A model generated the notes under the pieces. The model was not told the DNA's origin and made no database searches. It saw nothing but the letters and a program-made list of their open reading frames with translations. This document shows, piece after piece, positions 57,585 through 64,000 of a stretch of 64,000 nt of DNA; within the stretch, counting starts at the first letter, position 1, and the number at the start of each line of letters is the position of its first letter. Both the position numbers and the translations under genes were made by a program. The stretch spans positions 186,001 through 250,000 of the forward strand of contig NZ_JAKPBU010000005.1 of NCBI RefSeq assembly GCF_022662495.1, read 5' to 3'. The stretch comes from Lysobacter sp. M2-1 (GTDB lineage: Bacteria; Pseudomonadota; Gammaproteobacteria; Xanthomonadales; Xanthomonadaceae).

Positions 57585-57944
57585 TCACAGCCGCCGCCAC
57601 AGGTTGATTGCCAGGCACACCAGGCCCATCAGCACCGCGCTTGCGCCCGCGGCGATGACCGGCTCCAGCGTGGCCTTGCCGGTGACCATCAGGCCGAGGC
57701 CGGCCATGAATACAGGCAGGCCGAGGTTGTGCAGCCAGAAGTGGGCCACGGCCAGGCGCGTGCCTGCGGCCGCAGGGTAGGCACGGTAGACCACTCCCGC
57801 CATGGCGAGCGTCAGCCACCCGGCCAGCAGCACGTGCGCATGCACCGGGGTCAGGCTGAAGTCCTGCGACATGCCCATGTACATGCCCAGGCCAGCGCCG
57901 AAGACCAGGTAGAGGGCGGCGATCTTGATGAAGCGTTCGGACAC
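57585..57944 (-). CDS. small four-helix membrane protein, cbb3-oxidase subunit I-like
   Basis: A 119-aa protein of four helices. The phrase MGMSQDFSLTPVHAHVLLAGWL with a paired HAH, and the later HFWLHNLGLPVFMAGL, resemble a short slice of the heme-copper oxidase subunit I fold seen in stand-alone small proteins. It is far too short for an oxidase, but the His residues could bind heme. The start is GTG 57944 behind GAGGAA; the upstream frame reaches 58004. It probably belongs to a membrane family of unknown function. Confidence 0.75.
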   Translation of the reverse strand: MSERFIKIAALYLVFGAGLGMYMGMSQDFSLTPVHAHVLLAGWLTLAMAGVVYRAYPAAAGTRLAVAHFWLHNLGLPVFMAGLGLMVTGKATLEPVIAAGASAVLMGLVCLAINLWRRL

Positions 57945-58117
57945 GACGGGGTTCCTCGCAGCGGATTCGCCAACAAAACGCATCTCCGCGTGCGCGCCGG
58001 CCACGGCAGAGCACAGGTCGTCGTTTCAGTTGGAGCACTGGCGTGCGCAGGAACAGGGCAGGGTGCGATCAGACCCGCCACGGCGTCTTCCTTTCGCAAC
58101 CCGGATGTGGAGCGACG

Positions 58118-58147
58118 GATCGCAGCGCCGGCACCGGCGCCGCGATC
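58118..58147 (-). terminator. strong hairpin after the YbaK-like gene
   Basis: Stem GATCGC-x-GCGCCGG paired with CCGGCGC-x-GCGATC (one mismatch, 2-nt loop), starting 8 nt after the stop. No U-tract. Confidence 0.6.
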
Positions 58148-58155
58148 GGCCTGTG

Positions 58156-58623
58156 TCACATCACATGCGCGAGATAAAGCAGTTCAGGCTGGACCAGCCG
58201 CTCGAACTCTGCGTAGGGCATCCGTACCGCATCGGTATGCGAACCGGCGTTGAACGCGATCTCGGCCTCGCCGGTCAGGCGTGCATCGACGTACACGGGA
58301 ATGCCGTAGAGATTGCCGAACGGCGGCATCGCGCCGACTTCGCAATCGGGAAATGCGTCCTTGAACTCGTTTTCCTCCGCGAGTTCGACGACCGCGCCTC
58401 CCAGGGCGCGCGACAGGCGGGTGAGGTTGGCGCGATATGCGGCCGGCATCACCATCATCGCCAGGCTGCCATCGACCTTGAGCATCAAAGTCTTGGCGAA
58501 ATTGCGGTCGCCGACATGGGCCGCATGCGCGGTCTGCTGGGCGGTGATGGTGCGGTGGTGGGTCAGCGCGGTGTAGGGCGCATGGCGCTCGTCGAGGAAA
58601 TGGTGCAGGCGCGGGGAGAGCAT
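58156..58623 (-). CDS. YbaK/ProX-type aminoacyl-tRNA deacylase
   Basis: A 155-aa trans-editing-factor-like protein. The YbaK fold shows HRTITAQQTAHAAHVGDRNFAKTLMLKVDG, with the conserved Lys in FAKT, and CEVGAMPPFGNLYGIPVYVD. Such proteins hydrolyse mischarged tRNA (Ala- or Cys-tRNAPro and relatives). The E-x-GAMPPFG loop is the ligand pocket. GGAGG precedes ATG 58623. It is not fused to a synthetase. The exact tRNA is unknown. Confidence 0.9.
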   Translation of the reverse strand: MLSPRLHHFLDERHAPYTALTHHRTITAQQTAHAAHVGDRNFAKTLMLKVDGSLAMMVMPAAYRANLTRLSRALGGAVVELAEENEFKDAFPDCEVGAMPPFGNLYGIPVYVDARLTGEAEIAFNAGSHTDAVRMPYAEFERLVQPELLYLAHVM

Positions 58624-58905
58624 GCTCGCCTCCGTTCGGTACCGCTGGCCATCCCGCGTCGCGGTGCCGTCTGGTGGGTGGATGCGCGCATCCGGCGTCG
58701 CATCGCGACGGCCTGCGCGGGCAGGTGCGCAGCCGCAGACACAGCATACTCCTGTGGGTCAGATCCGTCCCGGCGCGTCGCGCCGCCCTGCGATCGCATT
58801 GCCCGATTTCACCACGACCGTTGCTCGGCAGGTCCCTTGGTCCCATGACGCAGGGGCACGTCCACCAATGCGAGAATGCCGCCCCCGCTTTTCCCCCAGG
58901 TGCCC

Positions 58906-59763
58906 ATGAAGACCCCCGCCGCGCTGCAGGCGCTGATCGACTACGGCGTGATCGACGCCGTTCTGCGTCCGCTCAAGAGCGGCAAGGAAGCGTCGGTCTA
59001 CGTGGTACGCAGCGGTGAGGACGTGCGCTGCGCTAAGGTCTACAAGGACATGGCGCAGCGCAGCTTCCAGCAGCGCGTGCAGTACCAGGAAGGCCGGAAG
59101 GTGCGCGGCAGCCGTGAAATGCGTGCCATCGGCAAGGCCACCAAGTACGGACGCAAGCAGCAGGAGACCGCCTGGAAGAACGCCGAGGTGGAAGCGCTGT
59201 ACCAGCTGCGCGACGCTGGCGTGCGGGTGCCCGAACCGTACGGCTACTTCCACGGCGTGCTGGTGATGGAGCTGGTGGTGGATGCCGATGGCCATTCCGC
59301 GCCGCGGCTGGGCGAGGTGGAGCTTTCGCACGACCAGGCCTGCGGTTTCCATCGCTTTCTGATGCGGCAGGTGGTGAAGATGCTATGCATAGGCCTGATC
59401 CACGGCGATCTGTCGGAATACAACGTACTGGTTGCGCCCGATGGCCCGGTGATCATCGATCTGCCGCAGGTGGTCAGCGCCGCCGGAAACAACGCCGCGC
59501 GCACGATGCTGCTGCGCGACGTCAACAATCTCACCGCCAGCCTGGGCGCCTGGGCGCCGGAATTGCTGGAGACCTGGTATGGCGAGGAGATGTGGGCCTT
59601 GTTCGAGGCCGGCGCGCTGCGGCCGGACAGCGAGCTGACCGGTGAGTTCGCGCATGACGAATCGGCGCCCGATATCGATGGCGTGCGTCACGCCATCAAC
59701 GATGCGCGCGAAGAGGCCTTGATCCGCCAGCAGGGCCGCGAGGCTGCGGCGCAGGAGGTTTGA
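58906..59763 (+). CDS. RIO-type serine protein kinase
   Basis: A 285-aa bacterial RIO kinase. LKSGKEASVYVVRSG (23-37) forms the nucleotide-binding loop and K44 the ATP lysine. Catalytic D168 with N173 is in IHGDLSEYN, and metal-binding D185 in IIDLPQ. There are no extra domains. Eukaryotic RIO proteins act in ribosome maturation; the bacterial substrate is unknown. ATG 58906 follows AGGTG. A GC hairpin (59795-59813) and then a small hairpin with TCTTTTT (59849-59868) follow the gene, the latter the only U-rich terminator I saw. Confidence 0.92.
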   Translation: MKTPAALQALIDYGVIDAVLRPLKSGKEASVYVVRSGEDVRCAKVYKDMAQRSFQQRVQYQEGRKVRGSREMRAIGKATKYGRKQQETAWKNAEVEALYQLRDAGVRVPEPYGYFHGVLVMELVVDADGHSAPRLGEVELSHDQACGFHRFLMRQVVKMLCIGLIHGDLSEYNVLVAPDGPVIIDLPQVVSAAGNNAARTMLLRDVNNLTASLGAWAPELLETWYGEEMWALFEAGALRPDSELTGEFAHDESAPDIDGVRHAINDAREEALIRQQGREAAAQEV

Positions 59764-59848
59764 GACGACGGTTGGGGGCGTGCGGACTGGATCGCGGGCG
59801 TTCGGTGCGCCCGTTCCGACGGCCCATGCGCCGAAAATGAACCCGAAC

Positions 59849-59868
59849 GGGCTGTTCCGCCCTCTTTT
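59849..59868 (+). terminator. weak U-tract terminator after the RIO kinase
   Basis: GGGC and GCCC pair around a 6-nt loop, then TCTTTTT. The stem is only 4 bp, so it may cooperate with the GC hairpin at 59795-59813. Confidence 0.35.
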
Positions 59869-59945
59869 TGTTCCCAGACGCCTGGAAACGGCCTTGTCCG
59901 GTGCTGCGGGCGCATACTGGCGCACGCCCAACGGAGTCAGACTGC

Positions 59946-60215
59946 ATGCAGCACCAGATCGCCATGTTCAAATTCACGCTGGGTAACGGCCAGAGCATCG
60001 GGCCCGCGGCATTGCAGAGCCTGTGGCGGCGCTGCTGCGGGACGTCCGAGGTGAGCGTGGGGCGGGATACGGTCTCCAGCGGCAGCCGTGGGGTGACGTA
60101 TTCGCTGTATGCGCCCCAACACCTGCCCGACCTGGAACGGGTGGAGATGCGCCTGCGGCGCATGCTGGAAGAGGACAAACTTTCGGCTTTGCTGATACCG
60201 CTGCATCGCGTCTAG
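59946..60215 (+). CDS. conserved small hypothetical protein
   Basis: An 89-aa protein: MFKFTLGNGQSIGPAALQSL near the N-terminus, a CC pair (RRCCGTSEVSVG) and a C-terminal amphipathic helix (DLERVEMRLRRMLEEDK). CGGAG precedes ATG 59946 at 9 nt. Codon choice is strongly coding-like. I recall similar short proteins in related Xanthomonadaceae, but I know of no assigned function. Its stop lies 38 nt from the convergent PA2928-type gene. Confidence 0.72.
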   Translation: MQHQIAMFKFTLGNGQSIGPAALQSLWRRCCGTSEVSVGRDTVSSGSRGVTYSLYAPQHLPDLERVEMRLRRMLEEDKLSALLIPLHRV

Positions 60216-60253
60216 ATGGTCGGCAATCGAAAGAAGGAGCAGGGCAGGCGGGG

Positions 60254-61639
60254 TCACTTGGACTGCTCGAGGCTCTTCGCGGTCAGGTCGAGTGTTTTAG
60301 TTCCACCAGTGCGAGCGTCGACGCGAACCAGTTTGAGGTGCGGCCCCTGGCCCGTCGTTTTCTGATCCGCAGACGCAGGAGGCGGCTCGCTGCCCAGCAG
60401 CACCAGATCCTGCTTTTTGGGCATGACCGCATGCAGGTCATCCATCGGTAGCACGACGCTCCACACCGGCTTGCCCACCGGGCCCGAGACCCGGGTCAGC
60501 TGCAGGCGGCCTTCCTTGCCCAGTTTGTCAGCGTGCAGCACCAGTACGCTGTCGGGCTGCCGGTACCACAATGCCTGGTCGTGCTTGCCGCTGTCGCGCA
60601 GCAGGCCGGCGCGCAGGAAACCCGGCGCGTCCGGCAAAACCTCGTAAGCGCTGAACTGTGGCCGCGTGCCCCAGTTGTCCGGCCATTCCCGGGGCCAGTC
60701 CGGCGGTGCGGCCGACACCCGCACGACGCGCGCGGCCCACAGTCGATACGGCTGCGGAGCTGGTTGGTGGAGCGGGGGAGGCACGTGATTGGCCTCCAGA
60801 AACTGCTGCATCGCGCCGGGTCGTTCACCGGGCGCGCGCCCGGGCACCACCGGCGGGTTGCGATACAGCTCGGCTTCCTGCTCGGTCATCAGGCCCAGCC
60901 AGCGCTCGCCGATGGGCAGCGCACGGGTCATGAACGTCGAGGAGGCGCCGCGCGCGTAATCGGCCGGCGGCACGATGCCGCGTGGGTCGCGCACCGGCGT
61001 GTCGCGCGGGGCCGCACGCAGGCCGTTCGCGTCGATGCGCCACTGGCTGGCGTCGGACAGGGTGAGCTGCAGACCGTGCCTGCCGAAGGCGATATAGCCG
61101 GGATCGTTGACGCGTTTGCCGGCCATGGCCGGATTGGCTGCATCGATGCGGGCGCCGTCAGCGACCACGTTGCCATCGACCAGCGATACGCCCAGCGGCC
61201 CATCCAGGGTCAGCCACAGGGTTCTGCCATCCACGCCCAGCAGATCGAAGCTGCGCAGGTCGACGCCCGCGCGCTGCGCGCCTTCCAGCGTGCGCAGGCG
61301 CTTGCGCCAAGCCACCGTCGCCGTGGTTGGGTCGATGGCCCACAGGTCGAAATGCAGCAGCTCGCGTCGCGAGGGCCTGCGGCTGCGCCGATCTGCGATG
61401 CGGGTAATGGTTTCGGGCTGGCTGCTTATCAGGTAGACGCGATCGGCGCCGCCTTGGGCCGTGCGCAGTGGTGCGGACTGGAACAGGGCCGGCTGCAGTT
61501 CGCGCACCTCGCCGGTGGTGAGCAACTCGCGCAGCTCCGCGTCATCGCCTTCGCGCAACAGCAGGAGCCCGAGCGAACCCAGCACGACCAGCGCGATGAC
61601 GCCCACCCCCGCCAGCAACCTGCCCAGCGCGGGGTTCAT
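60254..61639 (-). CDS. PA2928-family membrane-anchored protein
   Basis: A 461-aa protein with one N-terminal transmembrane helix (LLAGVGVIALVVLGSLGLLLL, about 8-28) and a large periplasmic domain. Repeated beta phrases (LHFDLWAIDPTTATVAWRKR; RTLWLTLDGPLGVSLVDG; DSVLVLHADKLGKEG) suggest a PQQ-propeller-like fold. The protein is of the PA2928 type, which has no defined function. CGGAGA precedes the ATG. It stands alone and is divergent from the Ala-rich gene across 290 nt that show no strong motif. Confidence 0.78.
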   Translation of the reverse strand: MNPALGRLLAGVGVIALVVLGSLGLLLLREGDDAELRELLTTGEVRELQPALFQSAPLRTAQGGADRVYLISSQPETITRIADRRSRRPSRRELLHFDLWAIDPTTATVAWRKRLRTLEGAQRAGVDLRSFDLLGVDGRTLWLTLDGPLGVSLVDGNVVADGARIDAANPAMAGKRVNDPGYIAFGRHGLQLTLSDASQWRIDANGLRAAPRDTPVRDPRGIVPPADYARGASSTFMTRALPIGERWLGLMTEQEAELYRNPPVVPGRAPGERPGAMQQFLEANHVPPPLHQPAPQPYRLWAARVVRVSAAPPDWPREWPDNWGTRPQFSAYEVLPDAPGFLRAGLLRDSGKHDQALWYRQPDSVLVLHADKLGKEGRLQLTRVSGPVGKPVWSVVLPMDDLHAVMPKKQDLVLLGSEPPPASADQKTTGQGPHLKLVRVDARTGGTKTLDLTAKSLEQSK

Positions 61640-61929
61640 GGGTGGTCTCCGCGCATCGTGCCGTGGAAATATCGATCTGCATCCGCCATGGTGGACAACA
61701 ACGGAGTCGTCGTGCGCTGCAGGACAGCTGCGCGAGCTTTGCCCTCACACACCCGGATGCGCGAGACGCGACGCGCGTGCGGGGGCACACTCGGAAAAGC
61801 GTCCGGCACAACCTGGAGCACACCCTAGGTCAAGGGCCTGCGCATGGTCGTTAAGGTAGCCGACTGCGAATTTCTGCCGGTCGCGACTATCGGCGGCCGT
61901 GATGTCCACCTTCAAGGAGATGCTTCTTC

Positions 61930-62529
61930 ATGACGGATTCCACCTCTGGCGCTTCCGGCGCGACTTCCGGCTCGTCGGGCGCTGCGGATGCAGCAAATGC
62001 AGCGCACACTGCGGACGAAGCAGCGCAGCAAACCGAGACGGCGATCAGTGCGGGTTTCGATGCCGAGGCCGCCGCCGCCGACGCGCAGCGTGCCGCGGCC
62101 GCCTGCGATCCGGCAGCGGCGCAGGCCGCAGCAGAGCGGGCCGAGGAAGCCGCCAGCAAGGCGCAGGCCGCCGCCGAGGCCGTCGCGAATGCCGTCGAAT
62201 CGAATCCGTCGCTGGCGTATGGCGACAAGGCGCTGCAGGCCGCAAACTCCGCCGCTGGAGCGGCTGTCGAAGCAGCTGCCGCGGCGCGCGCGGCTGCCAA
62301 CGAGGCGACGGGATGCCTGATGTCGCAGTCGCAGCCCAGTGGCCCGACCCATGCGCTCTCGCTGGACACGATCAACCAGCTCGGTGCGATGCCGGTGCAT
62401 CGCAGCGGTGACGTCGCGCCCTCCGCGTTCTCCACCTATGCCGACGTCGCGTTGAATACGTCGACGGGCTGGCGACAGGCCGTGCGCGGAACAGGCCAGT
62501 GTGGCGCCGTGCGGATGGGAACACGCTAA
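61930..62529 (+). CDS. alanine-rich helical protein
   Basis: A 199-aa protein. After a Ser/Gly-rich start, residues about 20-135 are almost entirely Ala with Glu, Gln, Lys, Asp and Arg (AAAERAEEAASKAQAAAEAV), predicting long helices or a coiled coil. The C-terminal 65 residues are ordinary and end GQCGAVRMGTR. No signal peptide. AAGGAG precedes the ATG. Low-complexity composition prevents a family call. Coding is supported by the ribosome site, full-length frame and codon bias into the non-repetitive tail. Confidence 0.7.
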   Translation: MTDSTSGASGATSGSSGAADAANAAHTADEAAQQTETAISAGFDAEAAAADAQRAAAACDPAAAQAAAERAEEAASKAQAAAEAVANAVESNPSLAYGDKALQAANSAAGAAVEAAAAARAAANEATGCLMSQSQPSGPTHALSLDTINQLGAMPVHRSGDVAPSAFSTYADVALNTSTGWRQAVRGTGQCGAVRMGTR

Positions 62530-62641
62530 CGGAACGGGTCCGGAACAAAACGAGCCGTGGAACAACCGGAATACAGGGCAACAGGCCAGAGCCGGAGCCT
62601 GCATCCGGCAAGGACGCGGTCTCCGGCACCGGCGTCGCGAT

Positions 62642-63247
62642 TTACTGCGCGCGCTTCTTGTAGGTGATCTCCATCATCTTCGCTTCCTTGCCGTCTGGGC
62701 CGGGCGCGTACATCTCGAATACCTCGGTGTCCTTGTCGCTCCAGCGGCTGGTCATGCGCGTCGTCACCGGCTGCTTGGTCACGGGATCGTGGTAGGTGCC
62801 GGTGTAGGTGCAGGCGAGTTGGGCGTCGCAGCTGCCCTGGCTGACCATCAGGCCGGTGGTCATGCTGTCGTTCCACGTCGCCCAGTGCTTGCCGGTGACG
62901 TTGTCGAAGCCGTGCAGGCCCTGGCCGGTGAAGGGCTGGCCCATCATCTGTGAGGTCACTTCCTCGACCAGCACGCGGTCGCCCAGGATCATGCGGCGAG
63001 TGGCCGTGCCGGCTTCGGTGCTGGGTTCCGCGCCCGGCTCGTTCCAGCTCTTGATGGTGAGGTCGTAGCTGCCGGCCATCGAAGCGAGTTGCTTGTGCTC
63101 GGCGCCGGGCGTGCCTGCCTTCTGGTACGCGGCCATCATGGCCTGCATTTCCGGCGTCATCTGCGGCGCGGCGGTTTCCTGCGCCATGGCTGGCCCGGCC
63201 AGCAGCAGAGCCGTGAGGGTTGCGAAAAGCGGGTGCTTGCGGATCAT
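62642..63247 (-). CDS. secreted DUF1579 protein
   Basis: A 201-aa protein. The signal peptide ends near AMAQ (residue 23). EHKQLASMAGSYDLTIKSW is the DUF1579 opener, followed by GLHGFDNVTGKHWATWNDSM and TTRMTSRWSDKDTEVFEMYAP. Lipocalin-like fold; function unknown. GAGGAGG precedes ATG 63247 and decides the start. Unlike the DUF1579 relative at 35.2 kb it is exported. Its 3' end meets the Ala-rich gene across 112 nt. Confidence 0.88.
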   Translation of the reverse strand: MIRKHPLFATLTALLLAGPAMAQETAAPQMTPEMQAMMAAYQKAGTPGAEHKQLASMAGSYDLTIKSWNEPGAEPSTEAGTATRRMILGDRVLVEEVTSQMMGQPFTGQGLHGFDNVTGKHWATWNDSMTTGLMVSQGSCDAQLACTYTGTYHDPVTKQPVTTRMTSRWSDKDTEVFEMYAPGPDGKEAKMMEITYKKRAQ

Positions 63248-63416
63248 GCGGAGCCTCCTCGAGCTGTCAAAGGGTGGACTGCGCGCGGGAGTATGCGCCC
63301 AGGCGGGCGGGTCGGGATTGACGGCAAGCTGGATAGAACAGGCCTTGTCCCAGGTGTGTAGCGAACGCATGCGTGCAGCCTGCTGGGATCACCCCCACCC
63401 GGCCGCCGCAGCGCCC

Positions 63417-64000
63417 TCAGGCGGCCACGTGCCTGGAAAGGGACTGCAGGATTTCGCCCAGGCGATAGGGCTTGGCGACAAAATCCACGCCCTGCGGCAG
63501 GCCCTCGATCCAGCTCTCGGCATGGCCCGACGCCAGCACGATCTTCAGCCCGGGGTGGATGTCGGCCGCCCTGCGGGCCAGGTCCACGCCCGACAGCCCC
63601 GGCATCACGACGTCTGAAAACAGAATATCGATGCTCGCGTCGTTCTGGATCTTCTCCAGCGCCTCGTCGCCGTTGCTTGCGGTGATCACGCAATAACCCT
63701 GGTCGGTAAGCGCCTCGGAAACGACGTCGAGGATCGGTTTGTCGTCATCGACCATCAGCACTTTCACCAGCTTCGCGCTCTCGTCAGGGCGGACGGTTGC
63801 CGCCACCGGAAATGCCATCGTCACGTTCGTCCCCTTGCCTGGTGTGCTGTCGATCGCCACCGTTCCTCCCAGGTGCGACACGGTGCCGTAAACCTGGCTC
63901 AGTCCGAGCCCGCTGCCTTTTCCTACGGCCTTGGTGGTGAAGAACGGATCCATCGCCCTGGCCACCACGTCGGCGCTCATGCCGCTGCCGTTGTCGCGCA
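63417..64000 (-). CDS. hybrid histidine kinase, C-terminal HATPase and receiver, partial
   Basis: The 5' part is outside the window. At the edge the frame reads RDNGSGM, the G1 box of the HATPase domain; DPFFTTKAVGKGSGLGLSQVYG gives the F and G2 boxes. A receiver domain follows: acidic pair DDD in VLMVDDDKP, phospho-acceptor D in LFSDVVMPG, conserved K in VAKPY. Kinase and receiver in one chain make a hybrid sensor. The input domains and any partner regulator are unseen. Confidence 0.92.
   Translation of the reverse strand, partial: RDNGSGMSADVVARAMDPFFTTKAVGKGSGLGLSQVYGTVSHLGGTVAIDSTPGKGTNVTMAFPVAATVRPDESAKLVKVLMVDDDKPILDVVSEALTDQGYCVITASNGDEALEKIQNDASIDILFSDVVMPGLSGVDLARRAADIHPGLKIVLASGHAESWIEGLPQGVDFVAKPYRLGEILQSLSRHVAA

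Noticed and set aside
59868-59945. Longer N-terminal extension of the small hypothetical protein at 59946
   Set aside because: The upstream codons overlap the U-rich terminator region and lack a ribosome site; ATG 59946 has CGGAG at good spacing.

Overview
The window reads as chromosomal DNA of a GC-rich gammaproteobacterium, most likely Xanthomonadaceae/Lysobacteraceae (Lysobacter-like). The pointers are high GC at third codon positions, many secreted hydrolases (S8 protease with PA domain, M13 peptidase, several glycosidases), a lipoprotein azurin, and a GTAG-headed REP palindrome near 48.9 kb. No rRNA, tRNA, CRISPR array, prophage or intact insertion sequence was seen. The taxonomic call is inference.

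Layout. 0-2.2 kb: end of an LD-carboxypeptidase and a CoA-transferase. 2.3-7.2 kb: minus-strand glycosidase operon GH27-GH43-GH127, suited to arabinose/galactose-decorated plant polysaccharides. 7.2-7.8 kb: a gene-free stretch with a perfect 25-bp inverted repeat. 7.8-11.4 kb: subtilase, ScyD/ScyE-like propeller and lipo-azurin. 11.8-17.2 kb: GH2 enzyme, then minus-strand DUF1080 and GH92 mannosidase genes. 17.5-21.1 kb: Vps62-like secreted protein, cupin, and a winged-helix/TPR regulator. 21.3-29.1 kb: class C beta-lactamase-like hydrolase, then a tight czcCBA-type heavy-metal efflux operon led by a small Cys-cluster protein. 29.3-33.2 kb: ECF41-like sigma factor with its carboxymuconolactone decarboxylase partner, a membrane protein and a TPR protein. 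33.3-40.2 kb: LysR/NAD(P)H oxidoreductase pair, DUF1579, M13 peptidase, and a minus-strand membrane-protein operon with a YozG-like XRE regulator and DUF2975. 40.6-45.0 kb: secreted PHB-depolymerase-type esterase and a GMC dehydrogenase/gluconate-dehydrogenase-subunit-3 pair. 45-52.1 kb: redox enzymes paired with one-component regulators (HxlR, two AraC). 52.2-52.6 kb: a scar joining pieces of two nearby genes. 52.6-64 kb: SnoaL-like protein, PAS-GGDEF cyclase, PLP decarboxylase, TetR/VOC pair, small membrane protein, YbaK-like deacylase, RIO kinase, several hypotheticals, DUF1579, and the end of a hybrid histidine kinase.

How genes work together. Two modules of exported carbohydrate enzymes flank the protease/azurin block, but no TonB receptor, SusD or sugar transporter is present. 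The GMC pair at 42.7-45.0 kb and the DUF1080 protein at 16.3 kb belong to families used in 3-keto-glycoside metabolism; a 61-codon ORF coupled to the GMC gene has a tail resembling DUF1080. Several regulators are divergent from the enzyme they probably control (LysR/oxidoreductase, HxlR/dehydrogenase, AraC/aldo-keto reductase, TetR/VOC). Palindromes that look like operators sit at three control regions (34.28, 40.26 and 57.00 kb).

Many genes end in strong hairpins without a U-tract starting about 5-20 nt after the stop codon. The most unusual items are the 25-bp inverted repeat at 7.45 kb with a degenerate arm at 17.34 kb, the chimeric gene scar at 52.3-52.5 kb, the DUF1080-like ORF at 42.5 kb, and an alpha/beta-hydrolase that appears to lack the catalytic histidine.
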